Positions 54,513-63,938 of a stretch of 64,000 nt of DNA are shown piece after piece (the stretch's first letter is position 1; the number at the start of each line of letters is the position of its first letter). The position numbers and the translations under genes are program-made. The notes below the pieces were generated by a model that saw only the letters and a program-made list of their open reading frames with translations, was not told the DNA's origin and searched no databases. The stretch is from Cognatilysobacter tabacisoli (GTDB lineage Bacteria > Pseudomonadota > Gammaproteobacteria > Xanthomonadales > Xanthomonadaceae): assembly GCF_003586305.1 (NCBI RefSeq), contig NZ_QXJI01000001.1, positions 186,001-250,000 of the forward strand, written 5' to 3'.

Positions 54513-55820
54513 ATGCCGGCTGCAGATAATCGTGTTTCGGTCGAATCGGTCGGTAGCCTCGAGCGCCGCATGACCTTCAGCCTCCCGGCCGAACGTCTCG
54601 ACGACGTGGTCAGCGGTCGCCTGCGCGAGATCGCGCGCGGCGCCAAGATCAAGGGCTTCCGCCCCGGCAAGGTGCCGGCGAAGGTGATCGAGCAGCGCTT
54701 CGGCGAGCAGGTCCGCGCCGAGGTGCTCGACGGGATGCTGCGTGAGGGCTTTACCAGCGCGGTTCGTGAGAGCGCACTGCAGATCGCGGGAAGCCCGCAG
54801 ATCGTGGCCGCCGAGGACGATGCGCTGTCGTACGTGGCGACGTTCGAGATCGTGCCGGACTTCGGCGAGATCGATGTCGCCAAGCTGCAGGTCGTGCGCC
54901 ACACCGCCGAGGTTACCGACGCCGACATCGACACGATGATCGGCAACCTGCAGCTGCAGCGACGCACCTGGATTCCGGTCGATCGCGCTGCGCAGGAGGG
55001 CGACGCCGTCGAACTGGAAACCTGGTCGCAGGTCGGCGACGAGCGCCTGCCGGCGGAAGGCGTCGAGCGCGGCGTCACTATGATCGGTTCGGGCGCGATG
55101 TTCCCGGCCATCGAGTCCGCGCTGGTCGGCATGAAGGCCGGCGACGAGAAGACCGCCGACATCGAGTTCCCGGCCGACTGGCGCGTGCCGCAGTTCGCCG
55201 GCCGCACCGTGCAGGTGCATCTGAAGGCGACGAAGGTCTCCGAGTCGTCGATGCCCGAGGTGGACGCCGAGTTCATCAAGAGCTTCGGCATCAAGAGCGG
55301 CGACCTCGACCAGTTCCGGGCGGACATCCGCACGAACCTTGAGCGCGAGCTCAAGGGTGCGCTGATGACGCGCCTGCGCCGTGAGGTCGGCGAGCAATTG
55401 ATCGCGGCCTATTCGGCCGTCGAAATGCCGCCGAAGCTGGTCGAGAACGAGGCGCGCGACATGGCCCGCCAGACCGCCGAGCAGGCGCGTCGCCAGGGGC
55501 GCAACGTCGAAGTGCCGGCCGATGGCCACGTTCCGTTCCTCGACGCGGCGCGCAAGCGCGTCCTCGTGGGGCTGCTGGTCGGCGAGATCGCGCGCCGCCA
55601 CCAGCTGCAGCTCGACCCGAAGCGTCTCAACGAAACCCTGCGACTGATCGCCTCGACCTACGAGGAGCCCCAGCAGGTGATCGACCTGTACCGGAACGAC
55701 CAGCAGCTGATGGCCGGCCTGCAGGCACGCGTCATGGAAGAGCAGGTCATCGACTGGATCGCCGAACGGGCTCAGCACACCGAGCAGTCGCTGTCGTTCA
55801 GCGAGGCCATCCGCCAGTAA
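54513..55820 (+). CDS. tig: Trigger factor
   Basis: 435 residues from the ATG at 54513 (AGGAG seven bases upstream), as in E. coli (432). The ribosome-binding signature GFRPGKVP is at about 46-53. The PPIase domain spans about 150-235 ([15 protein letters not shown], then [19 protein letters not shown]), and the C-terminal chaperone arms follow (about 240-435). It binds nascent chains at the exit tunnel. clpP, clpX and lon follow as usual in gammaproteobacteria, which puts chaperone and proteases together. Confidence 0.98.
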   Translation: MPAADNRVSVESVGSLERRMTFSLPAERLDDVVSGRLREIARGAKIKGFRPGKVPAKVIEQRFGEQVRAEVLDGMLREGFTSAVRESALQIAGSPQIVAAEDDALSYVATFEIVPDFGEIDVAKLQVVRHTAEVTDADIDTMIGNLQLQRRTWIPVDRAAQEGDAVELETWSQVGDERLPAEGVERGVTMIGSGAMFPAIESALVGMKAGDEKTADIEFPADWRVPQFAGRTVQVHLKATKVSESSMPEVDAEFIKSFGIKSGDLDQFRADIRTNLERELKGALMTRLRREVGEQLIAAYSAVEMPPKLVENEARDMARQTAEQARRQGRNVEVPADGHVPFLDAARKRVLVGLLVGEIARRHQLQLDPKRLNETLRLIASTYEEPQQVIDLYRNDQQLMAGLQARVMEEQVIDWIAERAQHTEQSLSFSEAIRQ

Positions 55821-55896
55821 GTCTTCTGCGCGCGGTCTGGCGGGGCTGCGCGCCGGTTCGGCGGTCGCCGGGACGCTCGCGCGCCGACGGCCACCA

Positions 55897-55925
55897 CTTG
55901 CGCAAACGTGCGCCCGCCCCCAATT
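55897..55925 (+). promoter_or_regulatory. Candidate sigma-32 heat-shock promoter of clpP
   Basis: CTTGCGC (55897-55903), 14 bases, CCCCAATT (55918-55925). The sigma-32 consensus is CTTGAAA, 11-16 bases, CCCCATNT. It lies about 40 bases before the clpP start. The C-run also forms an imperfect palindrome with GGGGG at 55927-55931. Confidence 0.5.
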
Positions 55926-55965
55926 TGGGGGCATTCCGAATACACAGCCCGCAGGTGCCGACTCG

Positions 55966-56592
55966 ATGGATCTCCGAACCCAAGCCCTGAATCTCGTGCC
56001 GATGGTGGTCGAACAGACCAGCCGGGGCGAGCGCGCCTACGACATCTATTCGCGGCTGCTGAAGGAGCGGGTGATCTTCCTGGTGGGCGGCGTGGACGAC
56101 CACGTGGCGAACGTGATCGTCGCGCAGATGCTGTTCCTCGAGGCCGAGAATCCCGAGAAGGACATCAGCTTCTACATCAACTCCCCGGGCGGCGTGGTCA
56201 CCGCCGGCATGGCGATCTACGACACCATGCAGTACATCAAGCCGGACGTCAGCACGATCTGCATCGGTCAGGCCGCGAGCATGGGCGCGCTGCTGCTGGC
56301 TGCCGGCGCCAAGGGCAAGCGCTATGCGCTCCCGAACTCCCGCGTGATGATCCACCAGCCGTCGGGCGGCTCGCAGGGGCAGGCCACCGACATCGAGATC
56401 CAGGCGCGCGAGATCCTGACCCTGCGCCAGCGCCTCAACGAGGTGCTGGCCAAGCACACCGGCCAGTCGCTCGAAACGATCGCCCGCGATACCGAGCGGG
56501 ACAACTTCAAGAGCGCCGAGGCCGCGCGCGAGTACGGCCTGGTCGACCAAGTCCTCGAGCGCCGCCCCGACGAGTCGGTGCAGCCGGGCTGA
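55966..56592 (+). CDS. clpP: ATP-dependent Clp protease proteolytic subunit
   Basis: 208 residues, a serine protease forming a 14-mer barrel. The catalytic triad is Ser105 ([12 protein letters not shown]), His130 ([10 protein letters not shown]) and Asp179 (in DTERDNF). The hydrophobic-pocket segment [20 protein letters not shown] is present. The short propeptide-like N-terminus, before [18 protein letters not shown], is normal. clpX starts 182 bases later; a sigma-32-like promoter lies upstream. Confidence 0.98.
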   Translation: MDLRTQALNLVPMVVEQTSRGERAYDIYSRLLKERVIFLVGGVDDHVANVIVAQMLFLEAENPEKDISFYINSPGGVVTAGMAIYDTMQYIKPDVSTICIGQAASMGALLLAAGAKGKRYALPNSRVMIHQPSGGSQGQATDIEIQAREILTLRQRLNEVLAKHTGQSLETIARDTERDNFKSAEAAREYGLVDQVLERRPDESVQPG

Positions 56593-56773
56593 GCGCCGCC
56601 GACACCATCTGCGCGGGCCGCGACGGCCCGTCGGAAGCACTCCCAGAGCACCGATCCCGGGCCCCGGCGGGCCGGGGACGCTGTGCTATCCTCGGGCCGA
56701 AATCGACACCGCGCGGCACCCCGGACCTGCTTGACGGGCAGGTCCATGACCAGAGCACCAGTTGGGCACAAGC

Positions 56774-58066
56774 ATGAGCGACGACCGTCAGGGCCGCAGC
56801 AGCACCGGCGACAGCAACAAGATCCTCTACTGCTCGTTCTGCGGTAAGAGCCAGCATGAGGTCCGCAAGCTGATCGCGGGCCCCAGCGTCTTCATCTGCG
56901 ACGAATGCGTCGAGCTGTGCAACGACATCATCCGCGAGGAGCTGGAGGAGAAGGCGCAGGCCTCCCGCAGCCATCTGCCGAAGCCGCGCGAGATCCTCGA
57001 AGTCCTCGACCAGTACGTCATCGGCCAGCAGCGCGCCAAGCGCACGCTCGCCGTGGCCGTGTACAACCACTACAAGCGGATCGAGAGCCGGCAGAAGAAC
57101 GACGAGGTCGAGCTGGCCAAGTCGAACATCCTGCTGGTCGGCCCGACCGGTTCGGGCAAGACGCTGCTGGCCGAGACGCTGGCGCGCCTGCTCAACGTGC
57201 CGTTCACGATGGCCGACGCGACGACGCTTACCGAGGCCGGCTATGTCGGCGAAGACGTCGAGAACATCATCCAGAAGCTGTTGCAGAAGTGCGACTACGA
57301 CGTCGACAAGGCGCAGCAGGGCATCGTCTACATCGACGAGATCGACAAGATCTCGCGCAAGAGCGACAACCCGTCGATCACCCGCGACGTGTCGGGCGAG
57401 GGCGTGCAGCAGGCGCTGCTGAAGCTGATCGAAGGCACCGTCGCGAGCGTTCCGCCGCAGGGCGGCCGCAAGCACCCGCAGCAGGAGTTCCTGCAGGTCG
57501 ACACGCGCAACATCCTGTTCATCGTTGGCGGCGCGTTCGCCGGGCTCGAGAAGATCATCCAGCAGCGCAGCACCGAGGCCGGCGGCATCGGCTTCGGCGC
57601 CAAGGTCAAGAGCAGCGAGCGTAAGGTCGAGACCGGAAAGATCCTGGCCGAAGTCGAGCCCGAGGACCTGATCAAGTTCGGCCTGATTCCCGAGTTCGTC
57701 GGCCGCCTCCCGGTGGTCGCCACGCTCGAGGAGCTCGACGAGACGGCGCTGGTGAAGATCCTCACCGAGCCCAAGAACGCCATCACCAAGCAGTTCAAGA
57801 AGCTGTTCGAGATGGAGGGCGTCGACCTCGAGTTCCGCGCCGATGCGCTGGCGGCGATCGCGCGCAAGGCGCTCAAGCGCAAGACCGGCGCGCGCGGCCT
57901 GCGGACGATCGTCGAGGCCGTCCTGCTCGACACGATGTACGACCTGCCGTCGCTGGAGAACGTCAGCAAGGTGGTCGTCGACGAGTCGGTGATCGACCAC
58001 AAGACCGACCCGTACCTGATCTACCAGACGCCGCCGCCGGCGCCCAAGGTAGCGGCGGCCGAATAG
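56774..58066 (+). CDS. clpX: ATP-dependent Clp protease ATPase subunit ClpX
   Basis: 430 residues from the ATG at 56774. The N-terminal zinc domain has four Cys ([10 protein letters not shown] and [10 protein letters not shown]). Walker A is [15 protein letters not shown], Walker B is [14 protein letters not shown], and sensor and arginine-finger segments follow ([20 protein letters not shown]). The hexamer unfolds tagged proteins and feeds ClpP. The spacer 56593-56773 contains small GC hairpins and no recognisable promoter. A terminator follows at 58090. Confidence 0.98.
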   Translation: MSDDRQGRSSTGDSNKILYCSFCGKSQHEVRKLIAGPSVFICDECVELCNDIIREELEEKAQASRSHLPKPREILEVLDQYVIGQQRAKRTLAVAVYNHYKRIESRQKNDEVELAKSNILLVGPTGSGKTLLAETLARLLNVPFTMADATTLTEAGYVGEDVENIIQKLLQKCDYDVDKAQQGIVYIDEIDKISRKSDNPSITRDVSGEGVQQALLKLIEGTVASVPPQGGRKHPQQEFLQVDTRNILFIVGGAFAGLEKIIQQRSTEAGGIGFGAKVKSSERKVETGKILAEVEPEDLIKFGLIPEFVGRLPVVATLEELDETALVKILTEPKNAITKQFKKLFEMEGVDLEFRADALAAIARKALKRKTGARGLRTIVEAVLLDTMYDLPSLENVSKVVVDESVIDHKTDPYLIYQTPPPAPKVAAAE

Positions 58067-58089
58067 CCGTTCATTCGGAACTGAACGTC

Positions 58090-58119
58090 GCGAGCCGCCT
58101 CCGGGCGGCTCGCTCGTTT
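58090..58119 (+). terminator. Terminator of the clpPX unit
   Basis: GCGAGCCGCC (58090-58099) pairs perfectly with GGCGGCTCGC (58104-58113) around a TCCG loop, then TCGTTT. The hairpin lies 23 bases past the clpX stop. The remaining part of the 313-base gap 58067-58379 holds the lon promoter and leader, and nothing else I could name. Confidence 0.8.
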
Positions 58120-58253
58120 CTGCCGCGCACGATCACGTGGCGGTCACGCTTCGCGCAGGTTCCGCGGACCTCGATTTGCGCTGCGCACGCCGCGGCAATT
58201 GGCTGATTCGACACGGCTTTCCAGTACGTGAACGGCGCCGGCGTCGTGGGCGG

Positions 58254-58282
58254 CTTGCATCCTTTCGCGCAGGCCCCCATAA
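58254..58282 (+). promoter_or_regulatory. Candidate sigma-32 heat-shock promoter of lon
   Basis: CTTGCAT (58254-58260), 14 bases, CCCCATAA (58275-58282), close to the sigma-32 consensus CTTGAAA-N(11-16)-CCCCATNT. It implies a leader of about 90 bases before the lon ATG at 58380. lon is a classic sigma-32 target in E. coli. Confidence 0.6.
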
Positions 58283-58379
58283 CCGTGCCAACGGGCCGCG
58301 CGCCCCACGAAATCCCCCTTGGTGTCGCCCCGGCCCCTCGCCGGCGCGTTGCCGCCACCCCACGATTCCGGAGCCGCCG

Positions 58380-60818
58380 ATGTCCTCCTCCAGCCCCAGC
58401 GAATCCTTCGACCTCCCCGTCCTGCCGCTGCGCGACGTGGTCGTGTTCCCGCACATGGTGATCCCGCTGTTCGTGGGCCGCGACAAGTCGATCCGCGCGC
58501 TCGACCTGGCGATGGAAGCGGACAAGCGCATCCTGCTGGTCGCGCAGAAGTCGGCGGAGACGGACGACCCGGGTGCGGCCGATCTGTTCGAGATCGGCAC
58601 GCTCGCCCAGGTGCTGCAGCTGCTGAAGCTCCCCGATGGGACGATCAAGGTGCTGGTCGAAGGCCTGTCGCGCGTGCAGGTCGACCAGGTCGCCGAACGC
58701 GATGGCGCGCTCGCGGGCCGCGCCGTGGTGGTCGAGCCGGTCAGCGACCGCGACGAGCGCGAAGTCGAAGCCGTCATGCGGTCGCTGATGGGCCTGTTCG
58801 AGCAGTACGTCAAGACCAACCGCAAGCTGCCGCCCGAATTGATGCAGACCCTTTCCGGCATCGATGAGCCGGGGCGCTTGGCCGACACGATCGCCGCGCA
58901 CCTGGGCGTGCGCATCAGCGACAAGCAGAAGCTGCTCGAGACGCACGCGATCGGCGCACGCCTGGAGCAACTCGTCGGCCTCGTCGACGGCGAGATCGAC
59001 GTGCAGCAGCTGGAGAAGCGCATCCGCGGCCGGGTCAAGTCGCAGATGGAGAAGAGCCAGCGCGAGTACTACCTCAACGAGCAGATGAAGGCGATCCAGA
59101 AGGAGCTGGGCGAGATCGACGAGGCGCCGAACGACATCGACGAACTCACGCGCAAGATCGCCGAGGCAGGCATGCCGAAGGCGGTCGAGGCGAAGGCGCG
59201 CAACGAGCTCAACAAGCTCAAGCAGATGTCGCCGATGTCGGCCGAGTCGGCTGTCGTGCGCAATTACCTGGAGTGGCTGCTGGGAGTGCCGTGGAAGAAG
59301 CGCAGCAAGGTGCGCAAGGATCTGAAGGCGGCGCAGGAGGTGCTCGATGCCGACCACTTCGGCCTCGAGAAGGTCAAGGAGCGCATTCTCGAGTACCTCG
59401 CGGTGCAGACCCGCGTGAACAAGATGAAGGCCCCGATCCTTTGCCTGGTCGGCCCGCCCGGCGTCGGCAAGACCTCGCTTGGGCAGTCCATCGCGAAGGC
59501 CACCAACCGCAAGTTCGTGCGGATGTCGCTCGGCGGCGTGCGCGACGAAGCCGAGATCCGCGGCCACCGTCGCACCTACGTCGGTTCGATGCCCGGCCGC
59601 ATCGTGCAGAACCTCAACAAGGTCGGCACCAAGAACCCGCTGTTCGTGCTCGACGAGATCGACAAGATGTCGATGGACTTCCGCGGCGACCCGTCGTCGG
59701 CGCTGCTTGAGGTGCTCGATCCGGAGCAGAACCACACGTTCAACGACCACTACCTCGAGGTCGATCTCGACCTGAGCGAGGTGATGTTCGTCGCGACGTC
59801 GAACTCGCTGAACATCCCGGGCCCGCTGCTGGACCGCATGGAGGTGATCCGCATTCCGGGCTACACGGAGGAGGAGAAGCTCAACATCGCGATGCGCTAC
59901 CTGCTCCCCAAGCAGATCAAGGCCAACGGGCTCAAGCTGGACGAGGTCAAGATCGCAGAAGGCGCGGTGCGCGACATCGTGCGCTACTACACGCGCGAAT
60001 CAGGCGTGCGCAATCTCGAGCGAGAGGTGTCCAAGATCTGCCGCAAGGTGGTGAAGGAAATCGCGCTGGCCGGGCCGGTATCGAAGAAGAAGGGCAAGTC
60101 GACGACGGTCAACGTGACGTCGAAGAACCTCGAGAAGTACCTCGGCGTGCGCCGATACGACTTCGGCCGCGCCGAGGAGGCCAACGAGATCGGCCTGGTC
60201 ACGGGCCTGGCCTGGACCGAGGTCGGTGGCGACCTGCTGCAGATCGAATCGACGCTCGTGCCCGGCAAGGGCCAGCTGCTGCTGACAGGGCAGCTCGGCG
60301 ACGTGATGAAGGAGTCGGCCTCGGCTGCGCTGTCGGTCGTGCGCGCGCGCGCGGAGCGGTTGGGCATCGACATCGAATTCCTGCAGAAGCACGACGTGCA
60401 CGTGCACGTGCCGGAAGGCGCGACGCCGAAGGACGGGCCGAGTGCGGGCATCGCGATGGCGACGGCGCTCGTCTCGATGCTGACCAAGAACCCGGTGAAG
60501 GCCGACGTCGCGATGACGGGGGAAATCACCCTGCGCGGCCGCGTGCTGCCGATCGGCGGGCTCAAGGAAAAGCTGCTCGCTGCGCTGCGCGGCGGCATCC
60601 GCACGGTGATCATCCCCGAGGAGAACCGCAAGGACCTCGTCGACCTGCCCAAGGCCGTGACGCAGGGCCTGAAGATCATTCCCGCGCGCTGGATCGACGA
60701 GGTGCTGGACATCGCGCTGGAGCGGCCGCTGTCCCCTGCGCCGGCGTCGGGGCAGGGCGAGTTGCCGGTGCGGGATGGCGAATCGCGCGGTGCTTCCGAA
60801 CTGGGTGTCAAGCACTGA
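58380..60818 (+). CDS. lon: ATP-dependent protease Lon
   Basis: 812 residues from the ATG at 58380. Substrate-recognition N-domain ([19 protein letters not shown]), coiled-coil with [23 protein letters not shown]+ domain with Walker [14 protein letters not shown] (358-365) and [20 protein letters not shown], and the C-terminal Ser-Lys dyad: Ser688 ([15 protein letters not shown]) and Lys731 ([14 protein letters not shown]). It degrades misfolded and regulatory proteins in the cytosol. A sigma-32-like promoter lies about 100 bases upstream. Confidence 0.98.
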   Translation: MSSSSPSESFDLPVLPLRDVVVFPHMVIPLFVGRDKSIRALDLAMEADKRILLVAQKSAETDDPGAADLFEIGTLAQVLQLLKLPDGTIKVLVEGLSRVQVDQVAERDGALAGRAVVVEPVSDRDEREVEAVMRSLMGLFEQYVKTNRKLPPELMQTLSGIDEPGRLADTIAAHLGVRISDKQKLLETHAIGARLEQLVGLVDGEIDVQQLEKRIRGRVKSQMEKSQREYYLNEQMKAIQKELGEIDEAPNDIDELTRKIAEAGMPKAVEAKARNELNKLKQMSPMSAESAVVRNYLEWLLGVPWKKRSKVRKDLKAAQEVLDADHFGLEKVKERILEYLAVQTRVNKMKAPILCLVGPPGVGKTSLGQSIAKATNRKFVRMSLGGVRDEAEIRGHRRTYVGSMPGRIVQNLNKVGTKNPLFVLDEIDKMSMDFRGDPSSALLEVLDPEQNHTFNDHYLEVDLDLSEVMFVATSNSLNIPGPLLDRMEVIRIPGYTEEEKLNIAMRYLLPKQIKANGLKLDEVKIAEGAVRDIVRYYTRESGVRNLEREVSKICRKVVKEIALAGPVSKKKGKSTTVNVTSKNLEKYLGVRRYDFGRAEEANEIGLVTGLAWTEVGGDLLQIESTLVPGKGQLLLTGQLGDVMKESASAALSVVRARAERLGIDIEFLQKHDVHVHVPEGATPKDGPSAGIAMATALVSMLTKNPVKADVAMTGEITLRGRVLPIGGLKEKLLAALRGGIRTVIIPEENRKDLVDLPKAVTQGLKIIPARWIDEVLDIALERPLSPAPASGQGELPVRDGESRGASELGVKH

Positions 60819-60882
60819 TTGGACATTGCGGGCGAATACATGCGCAAAGCGCTGGAAGCCGCGTCAACACTGGCTTTCGCGC

Positions 60883-60911
60883 TTGCGCCCCCAAAATGCC
60901 ACTGGTATAAC
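60883..60911 (+). promoter_or_regulatory. Sigma-70 promoter of hupB
   Basis: TTGCGC (60883-60888), 17 bases, TATAAC (60906-60911). Start near 60918 would leave a leader of about 124 bases before the ATG at 61042. The AT-rich -10 stands out in the 223-base gap. Confidence 0.7.
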
Positions 60912-61041
60912 GACGACAACCGCGCTGCAGCTACGTTTCAGCGTAATCAGCGCGGCACAGTCGATCGGGGAGTCTGCCGGGCGAGGGGCTGGCCCGATTC
61001 TCAGAACACGCGGTACCAATCCGCAGAGGGAGTCCATACGA

Positions 61042-61314
61042 ATGAACAAGGCTGAGTTTGTTGCTGCCGTCGCTGACGCTGCCGAGCTGTCGAAGACCGA
61101 CGCCGCCAACGCCGTCGACGCCGTCATCAGCGTCGTGACCAAGGCGCTGAAGAAGGGTGACACCGTCACGCTCGTCGGCTTCGGTACGTTCCAGGTCCGC
61201 AAGCGCGCTGCCCGCCAGGGCCGCAACCCGAAGACCGGCGCAACGATCAAGATCAAGGCCTCGAAGAATCCGGCGTTCAAGGCTGGCAAGGCGCTGAAGG
61301 ACGCTGTAAACTAA
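61042..61314 (+). CDS. hupB: DNA-binding protein HU-beta
   Basis: 90 residues, a full HU monomer. It begins [20 protein letters not shown], and the DNA-arm signature is [20 protein letters not shown] followed by the Ala/Lys-rich C-terminal helix. HU bends and compacts DNA. The position directly after lon is conserved in many gammaproteobacteria. Promoter at 60883-60911. Confidence 0.97.
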   Translation: MNKAEFVAAVADAAELSKTDAANAVDAVISVVTKALKKGDTVTLVGFGTFQVRKRAARQGRNPKTGATIKIKASKNPAFKAGKALKDAVN

Positions 61315-61356
61315 GCAGCTCCCCGCCAGGGCCATTGGCCCGGGCAATCGATCCGG

Positions 61357-61431
61357 GGGTGCTTAGCTCAGCGGTAGAGCGTCTCCCTTACAAGGAGAGG
61401 GTCGGGGGTTCGAAACCCTCAGCACCCACCA
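61357..61431 (+). tRNA. tRNA-Val (UAC)
   Basis: 75 bases. Acceptor GGGTGCT (61357-61363) pairs with AGCACCC (61421-61427), then A and encoded CCA. Anticodon loop CTTACAA gives TAC. It follows hupB by 42 bases and may share its transcript. Confidence 0.97.
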
Positions 61432-61464
61432 ACAAGCACCGTTGGATCGAAGAGTTCGAAGCGC

Positions 61465-61541
61465 GGAGTGGTAGTTCAGTCGGTTAGAATGCTGGCCTGT
61501 CACGCCGGAGGTCGCGGGTTCGAGTCCCGTCCACTCCGCCA
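61465..61541 (+). tRNA. tRNA-Asp (GUC), copy 1
   Basis: 77 bases. Acceptor GGAGTGG (61465-61471) pairs with CCACTCC (61531-61537), then G and encoded CCA. Anticodon loop CTGTCAC gives GTC. Identical to copy 2 at 61640. A terminator with a GAAA loop follows at once. Confidence 0.97.
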
Positions 61542-61549
61542 GTTTCGCC

Positions 61550-61580
61550 AAAGGCGCCGGAAACGGCGCCTTTGCTTTCC
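61550..61580 (+). terminator. Terminator after tRNA-Asp copy 1
   Basis: AAAGGCGCCG (61550-61559) pairs with CGGCGCCTTT (61564-61573), GAAA tetraloop, then a weak T-run (GCTTTCC). Confidence 0.85.
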
Positions 61581-61639
61581 AGAGGGGAGTGAGGCGGTGC
61601 GCGATTTTCGCCTCGTTCCCGCAGCAGGTTTCAAAACGC

Positions 61640-61716
61640 GGAGTGGTAGTTCAGTCGGTTAGAATGCTGGCCTGTCACGCCGGAGGTCGCGGGTTCGAGT
61701 CCCGTCCACTCCGCCA
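61640..61716 (+). tRNA. tRNA-Asp (GUC), copy 2
   Basis: 77 bases, identical in sequence to copy 1, 175 bases downstream. Acceptor GGAGTGG (61640-61646) pairs with CCACTCC (61706-61712). Anticodon GTC. Followed by its own terminator, so the tRNA plus terminator was duplicated as a unit. Confidence 0.97.
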
Positions 61717-61724
61717 GTTTTGCG

Positions 61725-61754
61725 AAGGACGCCGGAAACGGCGTCCTTTTTTTT
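61725..61754 (+). terminator. Terminator after tRNA-Asp copy 2
   Basis: AAGGACGCCG (61725-61734) pairs with CGGCGTCCTT (61739-61748), GAAA tetraloop, then a T-run (61747-61754). Compared with the first copy's terminator, both arms changed together (GGCGCC to GACGCC with GGCGCC to GGCGTC). Confidence 0.92.
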
Positions 61755-61879
61755 GCCCGCGACTCGGGGTCCGCGCACGCGTTGGCCGCCCGGCGTCCCG
61801 TCCGGGCGCGCGGCCGCGGTCCCCGGCCTCTGGCGCGAGCGGCTACACTGTCGCGCTTTGGTACCGACGCGACCCGCAC

Positions 61880-63853
61880 ATGCTGCAGAAACTCCGCGAC
61901 AAGACCTCCGGCTGGATCGCCACGGTGATCCTCGGGCTGCTGATCATCCCCTTCGCGTTCTTCGGCCTGCAGGACTACCTCGTCCAGCGGTCCGACATGC
62001 ACGTCGCGCGCGTGGAAGCGCCGCCCGCGTGGTGGCGGTCGGCCCCGTCGTGGTGGCCGGTCTCGGTGCTGTGGGAGCACGAGGACGTCACGCTCGACGA
62101 GTTCCGGACCGCCTTCGAGCAGGAACGGCAGCGCCTGCGCGCGGAGCAGGGCGATGCGTTCGACCCACGGCAGTTCGAATCGGTCGACAGCAAGCGCGCC
62201 GTGCTCGAGCGCCTGATCGACCAGCGCGTGCAGCGGCTGGCGGCCAAGCGCGACGGCATGATCGTCAGCGACCAGATGGTCGTGCAGACGATCCAGGAGA
62301 TCCCCGCGTTCCAGGTGGACGGACGGTTTGATCCGGAGCGCTATCGCCTCGCCCTTGCGAGCCAGAACCAGTCGACGGCGCAGTTCGAACAGCTGGTCCG
62401 CGACGGCCTGCAGTCGTCGCTGATCGCCGCCGGCATCGGCGGCAGCCAGTTCGCCACCGCGTCCGAAGTCGACCGCGTGCTGCGCCTGCTCGGCGAGCAG
62501 CGCGACGTGTCGCTGCTGATCGCGCCGGCCCCGCCGGTCGATACCGCAGCGGTGAGCGCCGCGGAGATCGAGTCCTGGTACAAGGCCCACCCGGCCGACT
62601 ACCGCGCGCCCGAGTCGGTCGACATCGAGTACGTCGAACTGATGGCCTCGGCCATGCCGGCCCCGGCGCCGGCCGACGAGGCCACGCTGCGCCAGCGCTT
62701 CGCCCAGGAGCAGGCGAAGTTCGCCGCCGCGGAGCAGCGTCTGGCGTCGCACATCCTCGTCTCCGTGCCCGCGGGCGCCGACGCCGCGGCCACGAAGGCG
62801 GCCGAACAGAAGGCGCAGCAGCTGGCCACGCAGGCGCGCGCGCCGGGGGCCGACTTCGCGGTGCTGGCGGGCGCGAGCTCCGACGACGCCGGCTCCAAGG
62901 CGAGCGGCGGCGATCTGGGCTGGATCCAGAAGGACATGATGCCCAAGCCGTTCGAGGACGCGCTGTTCGCAATGCAGGCCGGCGAGATCCGCGGCCCGGT
63001 CAAGACCGAGGCGGGCTGGCACGTCATCCAGCTGCGCGAGATCAAGGCCGGCCAGCAGGGTTCGTTCGAAGAGGCGCGCGAGTCGCTTGCCCGCGAGCAG
63101 CTCGATGCCGACCGCGACCGCGCGTTCAACGAGCTCAGCACGAAGCTGGTCGACCTCGTCTACAAGAATCCGACCTCGCTGGCGCCGGCGGCGCGCCAGG
63201 TCAACCTGCCGGTGCAGAAGCTGGGCCCGATCACGCGCACCGGAGGCGAAGGCCTGGCAGCGAACCCCGCCGTCAAGCGAGCGGCGTTCTCCGACGCGCT
63301 GATCCAGGACGGCGCCGTCAGCGATCCGATCGAGATCGCGCCGGGCCACGTGGTGCTGATCCGCGTCACCCGCCACTCGCCCGAGGCTGCACGGCCGCTG
63401 GCCCAGGTGCGCGACGCGGTGATCGCCGCCGTGCGCGCCGACCGGACCCGCAAGGCGTCGGAGCAGCGCGGCGATGCGCTGCTGGCCCGCGTGCGCGCCG
63501 GCGAGACGCTCGAGGCAATCGCCGCGGCCGAGCAGCTGCCCCCTCCGGACAACATCCCGTCGGTGCCGCGCGGCGCGCCGATCCCGACGCCGGAAGTGTC
63601 CGAGGCGATGTTCGCCGCGACGCCGCCGGCGCCGGGCAAGCCCTCGGCCGGTCGCGTCGTGCTCGAAGACGGCCGCGTTGCGCTGTTCGTGCTCAACAAG
63701 GTCACGCCGGGCGACGTGGCGTCCGCGCCGCTCGACCGGCGCCTCGGCCTGCAGCAGCAGCTTTCGACGCTGGGCGGCAACGACGACGTCGAGGCGCTGG
63801 TCAAGGCGCTGCGCCGCGGCATGAAGGTGTCGGTGATCGAGGCGAATCTCTGA
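61880..63853 (+). CDS. ppiD: Peptidyl-prolyl isomerase/chaperone PpiD (SurA-like)
   Basis: 657 residues from the ATG at 61880 (TACACT -10-like box at 61844-61849). It starts MLQKLRDKTSGWIATVILGL, with a membrane helix to about residue 31. Then come a SurA-type N-terminal helical domain (EEFRTAFEQ-like DEFRTAFEQERQRLR), a parvulin domain (about 291-385; HILVSVPAGADAA, then GGDLGWIQKDMMPKPFEDAL and AGWHVIQLREI) and a long C-terminal helical region. PpiD is anchored in the inner membrane facing the periplasm and helps emerging secreted proteins. PpiD parvulin domains often lack activity. Confidence 0.95.
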   Translation: MLQKLRDKTSGWIATVILGLLIIPFAFFGLQDYLVQRSDMHVARVEAPPAWWRSAPSWWPVSVLWEHEDVTLDEFRTAFEQERQRLRAEQGDAFDPRQFESVDSKRAVLERLIDQRVQRLAAKRDGMIVSDQMVVQTIQEIPAFQVDGRFDPERYRLALASQNQSTAQFEQLVRDGLQSSLIAAGIGGSQFATASEVDRVLRLLGEQRDVSLLIAPAPPVDTAAVSAAEIESWYKAHPADYRAPESVDIEYVELMASAMPAPAPADEATLRQRFAQEQAKFAAAEQRLASHILVSVPAGADAAATKAAEQKAQQLATQARAPGADFAVLAGASSDDAGSKASGGDLGWIQKDMMPKPFEDALFAMQAGEIRGPVKTEAGWHVIQLREIKAGQQGSFEEARESLAREQLDADRDRAFNELSTKLVDLVYKNPTSLAPAARQVNLPVQKLGPITRTGGEGLAANPAVKRAAFSDALIQDGAVSDPIEIAPGHVVLIRVTRHSPEAARPLAQVRDAVIAAVRADRTRKASEQRGDALLARVRAGETLEAIAAAEQLPPPDNIPSVPRGAPIPTPEVSEAMFAATPPAPGKPSAGRVVLEDGRVALFVLNKVTPGDVASAPLDRRLGLQQQLSTLGGNDDVEALVKALRRGMKVSVIEANL

Positions 63854-63885
63854 CCGACCTCGCGCGTGGCACTCCGAACCCATGA

Positions 63886-63913
63886 AAAAGGCCCGGCAAT
63901 CGCCGGGCCTTTT
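63886..63913. terminator. Bidirectional terminator between ppiD and fabI
   Basis: AAAAGGCCCGGC (63886-63897) pairs with GCCGGGCCTTTT (63902-63913) around a four-base AATC loop. T-run on the plus strand and A-run on the other, so it can end both convergent genes. It lies 32 bases past the ppiD stop. Confidence 0.93.
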
Positions 63914-63938
63914 GTTTGACGTTCGGGTCGGCCGACGA

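Noticed and set aside
54414-55934. 506-codon open frame opposite trigger factor
   Set aside because: Shadow of tig; composition dominated by Leu, Arg, Asp and Ala without family signature.
61463-61541. tRNA-Asp acceptor read as GCGGAGT with ACTCCGC
   Set aside because: It leaves no discriminator base before CCA. GGAGTGG with CCACTCC gives the standard 77-base tRNA with G73 and CCA.
61589-61879. Upstream extension of ppiD through tRNA-Asp copy 2
   Set aside because: The frame happens to be open across the tRNA and its terminator, but the PpiD start with its membrane helix is at 61880.
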